In this document: positions 10,046 through 21,244 of the stretch, one piece after another
How the letters are laid out: each line of letters opens with the position of its first letter
Position numbering within the stretch: position 1 is the first letter of the stretch
Origin: Phragmites australis
Lineage: Eukaryota > Streptophyta > Magnoliopsida > Poales > Poaceae
Assembly (NCBI RefSeq): GCF_958298935.1
Contig: NC_084942.1
Span: forward strand, 10,671,501-10,735,500
Direction of reading: 5' to 3'
DNA: 64,000 nucleotides
Translations under genes and position numbers: made by a program
Notes under the pieces: model-generated
Databases searched by the model: none
Seen by the model: the letters and a program-made list of their open reading frames with translations, nothing else
Told to the model about the DNA's origin: nothing

Positions 10046-12075
10046 CGAAATGTGCCAAGAACATCCTAGATGGTCCTCCCATGTGTCGTAGGTCATCATG
10101 GAGCTTGTTCCGTTTGATTCGCTACAGTATTAATTTGGTGCAAATCGGTGCCGAAAACGAGTCTAGAACGGGTGGATTTTAGGAAAGTTATGAATAGAGC
10201 AAAAATGCAAGAACATCCTGAACGGTTCTCCCTGGTGTTGTAGGTCATGTTCGAGCTTGGTCCGGTTGATTTTGCGCTGGTGTTGATTTGGTCCGAAATG
10301 TTCCTGAAAACGCGTTCAGAATGGGTGGATTTCACAAAAGTTATGACCGGAGCAAACCATGCCAAGACCATACTGGATGGTTCTCTCAAGTGTCGTAGGT
10401 CATGTTAGAGCTTTTTTCGGTTGATTTGATACGAAATGTTCTTGGAAATGCGTCCAGAACGAGTGAATTTCTCTCAAAAGTTATGACCAGAGGAAAATGA
10501 GCCAAGAACATACCGGTTGGTTCTCCCAGGTGTCGTAGGTCATGTTGGAGCTTCTTCCAATTGATTTCGCTCTGATGTTAATCTAGTTTGAATCGGGTCC
10601 AAAAACGGGTCTAGAATGGGTTAATTTCACAAATGCTATACCGGAGTGAAATGCACCAAGAATATCCTGGATGATCCTCCCAGGTGTCGTAGGTCATCCT
10701 AGAGCTTATTTTGGTTGATTTTGCTACAATATTAATTTGGTGCAAATAAGGGCCGAAAATGGGCCCAGAACGGGTGGATTTCTGGAAAGTTATGAATAGA
10801 GCAAAACATGCCAAGAACGTCCTAGATAGTCCTCCCAGGTGTCGTAGGTCATGTTGGAGACTATTTTGGTTGATTTCACTCCGGTGTTGATTTGGTCCGA
10901 AATGTTCCTAAAAACGTGTTCAGAATGGGTGGATTTCAAGAAAGTTATGACTGGAGCAAACCATGTTAAGACCTTACTGGATGGTTCTCCCAGGTGTCAT
11001 AGGTCATGTCCGATCCTGTTCCGGTTAATTTCACTCTAGTGTTAATTTGGTTCGAAACGGACTCAAAAATGCACCCTAAACATGTCGATTTCACAAAGTT
11101 ATGACTAGAGAGAAACGAGCCAAGAACATACCAGTTGGTTCTCCAAGGTGTTGTAGGTCATGATGGAGCTTATTCTGGTTAATTTTTCTCCGTTGTTAAT
11201 TTACTATGAACCGGGTCCGAAGACGGGTGCACGACAAGTTAATTTCACGAATGCTACATCTGAAGCGAAACGCGCCAAGAACGTCCTGGATGGTCCTCCC
11301 AGGTGTCGTAGGTCACCCTGGAGTTTGTTCCAGTTGATTTTGCTACAACATTAATTTGGTGCAAATTGGGGCCGAAAACGGGACCAGCACTGGTGGATTT
11401 CAGGAAAGTTATTAACAGAGCGAAACATGCCGAGAACATCCTGTATGGTCCTCCCAGGTATCGTAGGCCATGTTGGAGCTTGTTCTGCTTGATTTCACTC
11501 CCGTGTTGATTTGGTCCGAAATGTTCCTAAAAACACGTCCAAACTGGGTGGATTTCATGAAAGTTATCACCAGAGCAAACCATGCCACGACCATATTGGA
11601 TGATTCTCCCAGGTGTCATAGGTCTTGTTGGAGCTTGTTCTGGTCGACTTGGTCCAAATTGTTCCTAAAATCGCATCCAGAATGGGTGAATTTCTGAAAG
11701 TTATGACCGGAGCAAACCATGCCAAGAACATACTAGACGGTTCTCCCAGGTGTCATATGTTATGTTGGAGCTTGTTCCAGTTCATTTTGCTCTAATAATA
11801 ATGTGGTCTGAAATGAGCTCGAATATGCGTCCAAAACATGAGGATTTCATGGAAGTTATGACCAGAGAGAAAGGAGCCCAGAACATACCGGATGTTTATC
11901 CCATGTGTCGTAGGTCATATTGGAGCTTATTTCGGTTGATTTTGCTCTGTTGTTAATTTTTCTGAATCTGGTCCAAAAAGGGTCCAGAACGGGTGAATTT
12001 CATGAATGTTATAACGGGAGCGAAGCACACCAACAATGTCTTGGATGGTCCTCTCAAGTGTCGTAGGCCATGTTG
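10046..12075 (+). repeat. Satellite block S1, 155-bp monomer, about 13 copies
   Basis: Monomers are recognised by the phrase GTCGTAGGTCATGTTGGAGC followed by a GATTTCGCTCCGG region, a TTTGGTCCGAAA region and AAAGTTATGACC. Four monomer types recur in fixed order, giving a period of 601 and 619 bp (starts at 10088, 10689, 11308). One type has ATTAATTTGGTGCAAAT and GAAAGTTATGAATAGAGC, the next has GTCCGAAATGTTCCT. Confidence 0.9.
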
Positions 12076-12530
12076 ATTTGCACTTGATATGCAGATGGGT
12101 GTCCCAATTTTTCGATGAGAAACATGAATCAGTTTGGTGGAGATGACTTTGATGATCCGACCATGGCCTACCTAATACATAGAACAATCTTGCATATCGC
12201 AGTAAACAAAATCATGATATGAACCAAAAGCAAAGTGTACTCTCACCATTTTTGTTACCTTAATCTTACCACTACTGTTGAACCATTGAAGGTAGTAATG
12301 ATGACCCTGTTGTTGTGTAGGTAGCGCTAACTTCTCTACTAAATCGATGCTCGCCAAGTTGCTGCAACTTCCTCCATCTATAATGATGCGAATCGAACTT
12401 TCCTTGATGACACCCTTGATTTTGAACAGATTGTGCCGCTGATTTTACTCCGCTTGGGCTGGTTATTCACTAAGCACTCATTGTGCTATAGTGCTCAAAT
12501 ACTGGTTGGCATCATCAGCATTGATGGGTG
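12076..12530 (-). mobile_element. Scrambled fragment of chromovirus C
   Basis: The first 85 bp match the C LTR start. At about 12164 it jumps into internal sequence that matches 30440-30800 of C2 (CCATGGCCTACCTAAT and onward), and at about 12531 it returns to LTR sequence. It is a deleted or recombined copy joined directly to the C2 3' LTR on one side and to satellite on the other. Confidence 0.6.
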
Positions 12531-13410
12531 TCCCGATCTTTCGATGACAAAGATGAATTGGTTTGGTGGAGACGACTTCGACAATCTAGCTACACTCGTG
12601 CGACGACGGAGCACCTAGGCAATCACTAAACCAACTCCTGGAGGTTACTGACCTTTCCGTAGGCACGATCAGCCTAAACACGAAGTTCTAATCCCTGCAA
12701 GCAACTAAAGAACAAGCAAGAATAATTGAAGGCAATCTGATATTGCGAATATAGATGAAGTATTGATAAAGGTGGGGTTCTGATACGGTCTAACAGGTGG
12801 TCGCAAAAGACAACTGAAGAACATGAGATAGTAGCAATTAGCTAAACTATGAACTATACAAAATCCGACAAATTCTGACTGCACCTAGCCTCTATTTATC
12901 AGCATGCAAGCCCCCAAGATGCTACATAACAAAGAAACAAAACCAAATCCAACACTAACTCTATCTGTTATAATGTCAACTTGTTTTGAGGTTTCTGAGT
13001 CGCTGATGAGGAATCTGTTCATGGGGTTGGATCCATTTGAAAGATCATGACAAATCTTTCCATCCTATGGCTAAACACTTTTATTGGACTCCGTATGACA
13101 GAGATATCTTCCTTTTGTTGCACGGCTATTTGTTGAATCCGAGTAGAATTTGGAGTCCGAGTAGTAATTGCCTTGGAACACAACTAGCTTGTTCCTACTC
13201 GGGATCTGACCTCCCCACCGTAGGAGAATGAGTAGGAACTATACATGAAGTCCAACAAGCTCCCGATAAGCTCCGATAAGATACGTACAAGCTCTGACAA
13301 TGCCTGACAAGGGTTCGACTCGAGTTGTCTTCTCCCATATTTCTGAGTAACAAGACATCACAAGAATTATTTAGTAGCATCCCATCCTCATAAGTATGGT
13401 TATGAACACA
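12531..13410 (-). repeat. C2 3' LTR
   Basis: Begins at the plus-left side with GATGGGTGTCCCGATCTTTCG and matches C1 (7175 onward) and the C2 5' LTR (41694 onward). The exact right border is uncertain because pol coding sequence and LTR overlap. Confidence 0.65.
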
Positions 13411-13935
13411 GAGGAATGAGCTCACCTGCTGATTTAATTAACGTGCATAGGCTCGTGTCATAGGACCTTGCAATGGTGCAGCAACAACCAATTCTGTATG
13501 ATTACTTGTAGTGTGCATATCCACAGCAGTGATGTCCTGATCAGTTCCTACTCCTTCTCCTGTAGTGGGGAGGTTGGAACCGAGTAGGAACAAGCTAGTT
13601 GGATTTCCTCCTTCCCATGAGTATGAACTCGACTTGAAGTCCATCAAGCTCGTGATAAGCTCCGACAAGCTCTCGACAAGATCCAGACAAGCTATGACAA
13701 TCCCCAACAAGGGTTCGACTCGAGTGGTCTTCTCCTATATTTTTGAGTAAGTAGATGTCACAAGAATTATTTAGTAACATCTCATCCTCATAAGTATGGT
13801 TATGAACATATAAGAATGAGCTCACCTCTTGATTTAATTGACGTGCATGAGCTCGTGTCATATGTCCTTTCAAGGGCGTAGCAACAACGGATTCTATATG
13901 ATTACTTGTAGTGCGCGTATCCGCAGTAGTGATAC
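13190..13935 (-). repeat. Direct duplication of the pol-end/LTR junction
   Basis: 13190-13545 and 13546-13935 are two diverged copies of the same 350-390 bp. Both encode on the minus strand the terminal pol peptide with NHTYED and NSCD, and both include the GACAAGGGTTCGACTCGAG phrase. The second copy has an odd start near 13546 (TTCCTACTCC..GAGTAGGAAC). Confidence 0.65.
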
Positions 13936-14771
13936 CCTCATCATCCTCCCCTTCTTAAATAGAAGTCATCCTCGACAGTAACTCATCTTCTTCTCCCAAA
14001 TATGACATTAATTCTATAACATTAGACGTGGGACTAACCCCAAAATCTACATGCAACTCAAGCTTCTATGTATTATCCTTAATCTTCTCAATAACTTTAA
14101 AAGGACCTATGCTCAAGGCATCAATTTAGATTTTCTCAAATCAGGTAATCTATCCTTTCTCAAATGCAACTAAACAAGATCAACAGGTTCAAAAGTAACA
14201 AGTTTCCTTCCCTGATCAGCGGCAAGTTTATACCTAGCATTCATACACTCTATATTCTCCTTAGTTGTCTAATGCAATTTTATGATCAATTCAGCACATT
14301 TCTTAGCATCATAATTTACCTTCTCTGAAGATGGAATAGGTAATAAATCAATTGGAGCATGAGGTACAAAACCATAAACAATATGAAAAGGGCACACCTT
14401 TGTAGTAGAGTGCAGCGAACGATTTTAAGCAAACTTAATATGAGGTAAACATTCTTCCCACATTTTCAATTTTTTTCAATAGAGCCCTAAGCATTGTAGA
14501 TAATGTTCTATTAACAACTTCAGTTTGTCCATCAGTTTGGGGATGACATGTAGTAGAAAATAATAGCTTAGTCCTCAATTTTGTCCATGTGTTTCTCCAA
14601 AAGTGACTAAGGAATTTAGCATCTTGATTTGAAACATGGAATAAAATGTGCCACCATGGAAGCGAACAATTTTATGAAAGAATAAATCAGCAATATTTGT
14701 AGCATCACTACTCTTATAACACGGAATAAAATGTGCCATCTAAGAAAACCGATCCACAACCACAAAGATAT
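13936..14771 (-). pseudogene. C2 integrase, catalytic and C-terminal part
   Basis: Minus strand, starting at the T2 insertion. It shows VVDRFS around the first catalytic Asp and [14 protein letters not shown] right beside the border, then [12 protein letters not shown], a HSTTKVCPF stretch and a FEPVDLV region. There are several in-frame stops, including one three residues after the first Asp motif. The other half of the gene is at 28241-28742. No chromodomain is seen after the C-terminal module; the frame goes on to an acidic linker and a HMTRAHARQLNQEV type terminal segment at 13870. Confidence 0.8.
14767..14771 (+). repeat. Left target-site duplication of T2 (GATAT)
   Basis: Matches GATAC at 28241-28245 in four of five bases. 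The two C2 integrase halves meet exactly at this point, which confirms the insertion borders. Confidence 0.75.
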
Positions 14772-15482
14772 TGTTGGGGGTCGTCATTAAGGACCCTGAC
14801 ACCCCTTAGCCTTGCTAGCTTGTGCCTACGTTCCTCGGGTCCCCAAAGGCCTTTCGGATCTCTGGGCTTCGGTGGAACCCTAGTCTCTCGGAGATCTAGC
14901 CTCACGGAGCCCCAGCCTCTTGGAGCCTGGGTAGGCTCCGCAAAGCTCAAGGAGTAAGTAATCAAGATTGGAGAAAAATTAGCCAGAGGGGGCCCGCTAG
15001 CTGTCCTCGACTTGCAAGGAAGTAACCGGCATTTAATACTAATGTAAGTGGGAGCCATCCTAACAACCCAGGGCAAGTAGGAACCGGCCTGACACCTTGG
15101 CAATGCGGCGTCGCAATAGGCGAACGGCCGAGCACCATGCCTTTTAGGGCACCTGCACCTCTGTATTTTCCATAGTAGATAATATCTTCTGATTAGGGGT
15201 AAATGCATCGTACCAAGACCCATGCGGTGTGATTCGACTGGTCCTAGATCCATGTGAGATAGCAATGTTTTGTATCGCTATCTCTGTAAGGATATACTTG
15301 TATATTTACACCCTAGATGGCACTATAAATATAGAACCTTGACCATCAAGCTAAAGGACCAATCTTTTGACGATCAATACATTTGGTGTTCTTTCCTCTC
15401 CACTTCTTCTCCAAACTTGAGCCATTCGTGTGAGGGTGCTCTCACCGTACTTGTTCATGGAAGATATTTTCTTCTGCCAACA
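14772..15482 (+). repeat. T2 5' LTR
   Basis: Starts TGTTGGGGGTC and ends TTCTGCCAACA. TATAAAT sits at 15324-15330. The last 358 bp align with 27883-28240. The first 350 bp do not match the corresponding part of the 3' LTR. Confidence 0.85.
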
Positions 15483-15500
15483 GCGCACTGTCCGGGACTC
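15483..15500 (+). promoter_or_regulatory. Candidate primer-binding site of T2
   Basis: GCGCACTGTCCGGGACTC follows the LTR directly. F has GTGCGCCATCTGTGG and T3 has GGCGCGCCAGG in the same position, so the site looks like a diverged member of the same set. The tRNA is not determined. Confidence 0.35.
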
Positions 15501-16080
15501 AAGCACAGAAGTTATAAGAGAGGTAGGATACCACCCAAGAAGAAAACCAGCAGGGCCACAACACCGGTGGCCAACCCCCCAGCCACGCCTGTGTGAAGGT
15601 CTGCACGACCAAGCACAGGCCATGACGGCGATAGCCCCCTAACCGGGGGAAGCGCGGGCCCTGTGGCCACCATCAGCCCGGCCATGACCCTAGCTGTGGT
15701 TGAAGTTAGGGGGGCCATGTAGCGGAGGGACGACAATAGTGGCATGGTGAGGGCCCTGCTGTGTCCCTAGGGGCTGTAGCTAGCACCGCCGCTGTCAACG
15801 CCACCCCGACCGAATAGCAATCGCGCTTGGTAGCCCTCCAGATTCAGCTAGAGGAGTTCCAAGCGACCCTACAGATCGAGTAGCAAACTACCTTCGTGAC
15901 CACCACCACCCCCTTAACGGTCGGTGCTGACTCGTCCCAGGCTTTGGGGGCTAGCGAGGGCTTCATTGACACAACCTGTCACCACTAGGCACCCCCAACG
16001 GCTGTCGCACGGGCTCTGGATCCTCGGGCCCATCGTCGCGAGGTCTCGTTACAATACCACGACTCCCCCTACAGAGAGAC
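15501..16080 (+). other. T2 leader and degenerate gag N-terminus
   Basis: GC-rich, full of stops in all plus frames. An ATG at 15623 is quickly closed. A usable start for gag could not be fixed; the recognisable gag domain begins near 16080. Confidence 0.4.
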
Positions 16081-16710
16081 ATGCAGGCCGTGCCTTTTTC
16101 GGAGGGATTCAAACCCCAAAGCTACCTAAATTCAGGGGCTACTCAGACCCTAATGACTTCATCAGTTCTTACACCCTCGCTATAGAGGCTAGCGAGGCGG
16201 ACCGACTGCCATGGCTATGCTTCCCCCTTGCCCTAGAGGGGGTAGCCATCTGATGGTTCTGGGCATTGTACAATGGGACTGTTTACCCTTGGGCCCAGCT
16301 TTGACCTCTTCTGCAACAATTTCCAGGGCAACTTCGTCGAGCTAGTGACCTCTGGAAGCCTATTCACCATTAGGCAACAGCCAGATGAAACCCTTCGGGA
16401 TTACTTCCAAAGGTTTTCCCAAACTGAGGACCAGATTAGAGGCATATCGGTTTCATCGGTCACCGACGCAGCAACCCAGTGTCTGGCCAAAGGGCCCCAA
16501 TACGATCGATTGAATCGGTGCCCCATACGCTCGGTGGAGGCCCTCATGTGCAAATTCGAGGAATACACATGTGCAGACGAAGAAAAACTCTGCCGAAGGC
16601 TCGCACAAGCTATCACAGCCCCCAGCATCGAGCCAAGAAGTCGCACTCGAAAGCGGGGTCCTCACATGCCCGTCCTCCTCCATCCACAAAAAGGGCTTCG
16701 AGGAGGCTAA
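16080..16710 (+). pseudogene. T2 gag
   Basis: Two frames carry successive parts of the capsid-like gag domain. 16080-16253 reads GRAFFGGIQTPKLPKFRGYS and ends in a stop. From 16273 another frame reads CNNFQGNFVELVTSG, then FTIRQQPDETLRDYFQRFSQ and a helix-rich stretch to about 16610. The latter (GETLRDYF-like) is typical of Tat gag. Gag forms the virus-like particle in the cytoplasm. A frameshift near 16255-16285 breaks the gene. Confidence 0.8.
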
Positions 16711-17190
16711 TGGCTCCAGAGCTCACAAGGTACGGCAACAATAGCGCCGTGGCATCCACAACACAAACTAAGGCTGTGGGGCTCCAAACCCAACCCGTCC
16801 TAGGGGCCGTGGTTGTGGGCACCCCGGAGCCCTTCGAGAGTGACACCACGCCCCAGGCTGGTACCCTGAAGAGGGACACTGGTGCACTCTACACGGGGTA
16901 GGACATGGGCACAGCACTGAGGACTACCAAACCTTCATAACCTTCCGAGAGGAATACCTCGGGAGGTAGGTAGCCCAAACTGTGGCGAAGGGGCCAACAA
17001 CGGGCGGTCCGAAGGCTGCAAACCAATGGTGCGCTGCCAAATTAATCACCTGGCCTTCTAGGATCCTCCCCAGCTGGATCTGCCTTCTCTGCGTCCACCA
17101 TCCGTGGAGCACTACAACGACGAGGAGCCCCAGGCCAGGCAAGTGGTCCTCACCATAATAGGAGGAGGGAGCTCTGGCTGCTCCTCACAA
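16711..17190 (+). pseudogene. Gag C-terminal linker of T2
   Basis: Degenerate. A GHGHSTEDYQTFITF stretch near 16900 fits the nucleocapsid-protease linker of Tat elements. No intact CCHC knuckle is visible. Confidence 0.5.
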
Positions 17191-17217
17191 TGGTAGCGGT
17201 GAGACTACGCATGTGGG

Positions 17218-17940
17218 GTGAACCACATCGCGGCAACCAGCATCCATCATCAGGACCCCGGATGGGCCGACGCCCCCTTAACGTTCACCTCCAGTGACTC
17301 CGAAGGGGTTAAGTTCCCTCACTCTGATGCCTTGGTCATCTCAGCCAACATCGCCAAGGTCGAAGCACGTAGGGTACTGGTCGATGGAGGTAGCTTGACA
17401 GACCTCCTTTTCATACACGCCTTCAACCAACTCAGCATTTCACGGAGCCGGCTCTCTCCAGCCCTTAGGCCCCTGAAAGGGTTCAATGGGGCCCCTCTTG
17501 ACGCCCTAGACCAAATAGAGCTTCCGGTCGTCTTCGGCGAGGGCTCTGCAGTGCGGACCTAGGTGTTCACCTTTGATGTCTTGGATGTACCCTACGCCTA
17601 CAATGCCATCTTGGGCCGGGGGACTCTGAATAGATTTAGAGCTAGCCCATATCACAACTACCTCTACCTTAGGATGCCTGAACCTCAGGGGTTGATATCC
17701 ATCCACGACAACCAAGACTTGGCAAAACGCATCGAGTACAGGCACCCCGGTCCTCTCCATGGCTGCCACATCCATACCGTGGCCCAAGAGAGCTTTGAAG
17801 ACACCCCTTCGGTGTATCCCAGACACCGCAACCCTCGGAAGCCACAACTAGACGGGGACATAAAGCATGTCCCAACACATCCGGACCAACCCGATCGGAC
17901 TTTCCAAATCTGGACAGACCTCGCCCAGAGCAGGAGGCCC
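17218..17940 (+). pseudogene. T2 protease and linker to reverse transcriptase
   Basis: Aspartic protease-like region: ALVISANIAKVEARRVLVDGG contains the active-site motif as Asp-Gly-Gly, the variant common in Tat elements rather than Asp-Ser/Thr-Gly. A second strand-turn region reads GFNGAPLDALDQIELPVVFG, followed after a stop at 17560 by FDVLDVPYAYNAILGRG. The protease would cut the polyprotein in the particle. The coding frame continues with one stop to 17949. Confidence 0.75.
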
Positions 17941-17949
17941 AACTCCTGA

Positions 17950-18650
17950 CCATCCTGCAGAGGAACCTCAATGTCTTTGCATGGTCCCAACAAGACCTTC
18001 CTGGAGTCGATCATTGCATCATCAAACAGTCCCTTCGGGTCGAAACAAAGGCCAGGCTTGTACGTCACGGGCTCCGCAATCTCTCCCTTGAGCAAGCGAA
18101 GGCCACAAAGGAGGAAGTCCAAAACCTGCTGGAGGTCAGCATTATCCGAGAGTTCATTCACTCCGAGTGGCTCTCCAACACTGTCCTGGTCAAGAAACAC
18201 AATGGGAAGTGGCATATGTGCATCTACTTCACATTGTAAAACAAAGCTTTCCCCTGAGATCCATACCCCCTTCCTTGCATTGACCAGCTGGTGGACTCCA
18301 ACGCCGACTATGAGTTATTGAGCTTCCTTGACGCGTATTCCGGATACCATCATGTGTGGATGGCTACGGAGGACAAGAACAAGATTAGTTTCATTACCCC
18401 ATTCGGGGTATACTGCTATGTCCGGATGCCCTTCTGCCTCCAGAATGCTGGGGCCACCTTCTTTTGCTTAATACACAAAATCCTGGAACAGTAGTTGGAC
18501 CATAATGTCGAGGCCTACGTCGACGACATCGTTGTGAAGAGCAAGCTCAAGACCGACCACATCGCCGAGCTCCAATAAACATTTGACAGCCTCTGGGCAG
18601 CAGGCGTGCATCTTAACCCGAAGAAGTGCATATTTGGGCCAAGGCTGGCA
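17950..18650 (+). pseudogene. T2 reverse transcriptase
   Basis: Shows fingers and palm motifs in order: NLLEVSIIREFIHSEWLSN (18130), LSFLDAYSGYHHVWMATED (18320-18375) with the first catalytic Asp, ITPFGVYCYVRMPF (18395), and AYVDDIVVKSKLKTDH (18510-18560) with the YVDD catalytic pair. Stops lie at 18236, 18254, 18493 and 18577. It copies element RNA into DNA. Confidence 0.85.
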
Positions 18651-19260
18651 AGCTGTTGGGATACCTCGTCTACAGATGGGGTATAGAGGCTAACCCTGGC
18701 AAGATCCGTGCCATCACAGAGATGTCACCTCACACCAATTCGAAGGAGGTCTAGCGTTTGGCCGACCACCTTGCAGCCCTTAGCTGTTTTCTCGCCAAAT
18801 CAGCTAAGCATAACCTTCCATTTTTCAAAGAGCTAGTGCCAGGCCGCATTCTAGACCCTGAAGGCCCACCTTTCCGACCTCAAGACACTCACAATACCCC
18901 TCCCTGGCGAAGGGCTCCTCCTATACCTATCCGCCTCTGCGTTCGCTATCAGTGCAGCCCTAATATGGGAGAGTGAGGATTAGGGTCATTCTGCACAAAG
19001 GGCCATATACTATGTGTCGGAGGTCCTATCCGAGGCTAGGACGCACTATTCTGAACTCAAGAAGATAGCATACACCCTCTTGATGGCCTCGCACAAGCTC
19101 CGACACTACTTTCTCACCCACAACATCACTGCACCAACCTCATACATGCTTGGTGACAAGTTTCCAACCGAGAGGCAACCAGATGCATCGGCAAATGGGT
19201 ACTGGAGCTAGTCCCCTTCGTGGTAAAATTTGTGGCCCGTATAGCCATCAAGTCATAGGT
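18651..19260 (+). pseudogene. T2 connection and first RNase H domain
   Basis: Fragments in several frames: a plant Tat-type thumb and connection (LAALSCFLAKSAKHNLPFF at 18770-18825), and RNase H remnants IYYVSEVLSEARTHYSELKK (19000-19060) and LLMASHKLRHYFLTHNI (19080-19130). Heavily frameshifted. Confidence 0.7.
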
Positions 19261-19319
19261 CTTGGCCGACTTCATCGCCGAATGGACTCCGGCACCTACA
19301 GGACCCCCCACAACCCCTC

Positions 19320-19745
19320 CTTCGGATGTGTGGACAATATACACCGACGGAGCTTACGGTGCTGCTAGTGTAGGGCCGATGCAGTCCTTATCTCCCTCAC
19401 AGGCTAGTGGGCCCAGTTTGCAGCCCACCTGGATTTGAACACAACCAACAACGTCATCGAATATGAAGCTGTCCTCCTGGGCCTCCGGAAGGCCTGGGCC
19501 TTAGCAGCCGCCAGAGTTATCATCAACACTGACTCCCAAGTCATCACTGGGCACGTGGACAAGAGCATCCAAGTTTGACATCCGGACCTGAAAAGATACC
19601 TTGAGGCCATTTGCAAGGCTGAAGGATCTTTCCGTGGCATATCCGTATGAAGCATACTGCGAACAAACAACGGGCAGGCAGACGCCCTGGCAAAGGCTGC
19701 TGCTAGAGGCGGAGACATGCCATTGGGCACCTTTTTCTCGACTCC
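19320..19745 (+). pseudogene. T2 second (archaeal-type) RNase H domain
   Basis: Motifs in order: IYTDGAYG (19338) with the first acidic residue, NNVIEYEAVLLGLRKA (19450-19497), INTDSQVITGHVD (19525-19560) and NNGQADALAKAA (19668-19700). This second RNase H is the Tat lineage hallmark. In-frame stops at 19577 and 19648 and a frame change near 19370. Confidence 0.75.
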
Positions 19746-19829
19746 CCATACGAGACAGCCGCCACCATTCTCCCTATTAGAACCCCGGACTCGAGGGCTC
19801 CCCTCTTTTCCTTACTAGTTGGGACGGAG

Positions 19830-21054
19830 GAGCCGGACGATCTGGTCACAGTCCGCCGCATTGAGCACTGTGTCAGGGGCTACCTCCTGGTTGATGGCGC
19901 CATTTATAAAGCAGGGGTCTGCGCTCCCCTCCTTCACTGTGTCACAAAGCAAGAGGGGACCAACCTCCTCTGAGAAATTCATGAAGGCCTTTGCAGTAAT
20001 CATCTGGCACCCCACGCTCTGGCCGGCAAGGCACTCCGCCAGGGGCTCTACTGACCGACTGTCATGTTAGATGTAGAGGAACTCATCCGCACCTGCCAAG
20101 GATGCCAATGGATGGGACATCAGAGCCACAGGCCCCCACCTTACTTGCAGTCGATCGCTCCTATCTAGCCCCTGGCTCGTTGGGTCATGGACCTCATCGC
20201 GTCGTTCCCCCATGCCAAGAGCAACCTTCGGTACGTGGTGGTAGCGTTGGAGTACTTCTTCACATGGATCTAGGCCGAGCCTCTCATGGCAATCATATCA
20301 AAAAATATCCAAAAGTTCTTCGAGAAAAACATAATTTGCCACTTCGGCGTCCCGCGACAACTCACGGTCGACAACGGAACACAATTCGACTCCGGGCCGT
20401 TAGAGAATTCTGCGCCAACCTCGGCATCGAGCTGTGCTTCACCACCGTCCGTCATCCTCAGCAACATTCTCTCAGGCCTAAATCATCGTCTCGTAGGCCT
20501 GGCTAGAGGCCTATTGGTCGAAGAGCTTCCAAAAGTTTTGTGGTCCCTCAGCACTACAGTCACATGACCCACGGGATTCACCCCCTTCCACCTCCTATAC
20601 GATGACAAAGCTATGACTCCAACCGAGACTAAAGGACGCTCACTCCGAGTACAACTGCTGTAGACTGCTGGAGAAATAGAGTTCTCCCTTGACCTCGCTG
20701 AAGGCACACGGCTCCATGCCGTCCGTAATCTTGACCACTACATCGCTGAAAGAAAGGCCTAGTACAATCACAAGGTGGCACCTAGAAGCTTCGAAGCCGA
20801 AGACCTAGTACTCCGGCGTGCCTTGGCTGTGGGAAAACTACGCAACAAATGGGAAGGGCCATACCTTATCATCGAGTCAAATAAGCATGGCTCCTACTGT
20901 CTGGCAGACACTGAAGGGACCCCTCTGGAATACAGATGGAACACGGAGACCCTCTACAAGTACTATGTGAGAAGTCCACCACCCCCTGCTCCCCCTAGCA
21001 ATAGGCTGCTCCATTATTCGGAGGCCCCCAGGTCCAAGCCTCCCAAAGGGGCCT
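19830..21054 (+). pseudogene. T2 integrase
   Basis: The HHCC zinc-binding region is visible (a His pair around 19978-20010, then CQGCQW at 20096-20113). The core has WVMDLIASFPHAKS (20180) with the first Asp, TVDNGTQFDS (20368) with the second, and a C-terminal module RALAVGKLRNKWEGPY (20818-20865). The Glu region is disturbed near 20455, where a short stretch seen in T1 is missing. Stops at 19972, 20052, 20167, 20272, 20566, 20662 and 20759. The domain order matches the T1 integrase at 316-1140. Confidence 0.85.
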
Positions 21055-21244
21055 AATCAAAAAAAGGTACGCCCTATCACACACGTCTTCAATTCAGCAT
21101 TATAGTTCACTTTCACCTTTACATGGCTCGCTAATAGCCTTAGGTTGACGGATGCTAAGAATAGCCACCTGAGCTAGAGTTTTTTTATCTACTACAAATA
21201 GCTGCTCCCTCATAACAGTACATACACAACTTAGCTAGAGTTGT
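21055..21244 (+). other. Spacer after T2 integrase
   Basis: No coding signal. Begins with an A-rich run and leads into the repeat block. Confidence 0.4.

Noticed and set aside
14714..15265. 183-codon minus-strand frame across the T2 5' LTR border
   Set aside because: It spans the junction of C2 integrase and the T2 LTR; the LTR part is non-coding, so it is chance.
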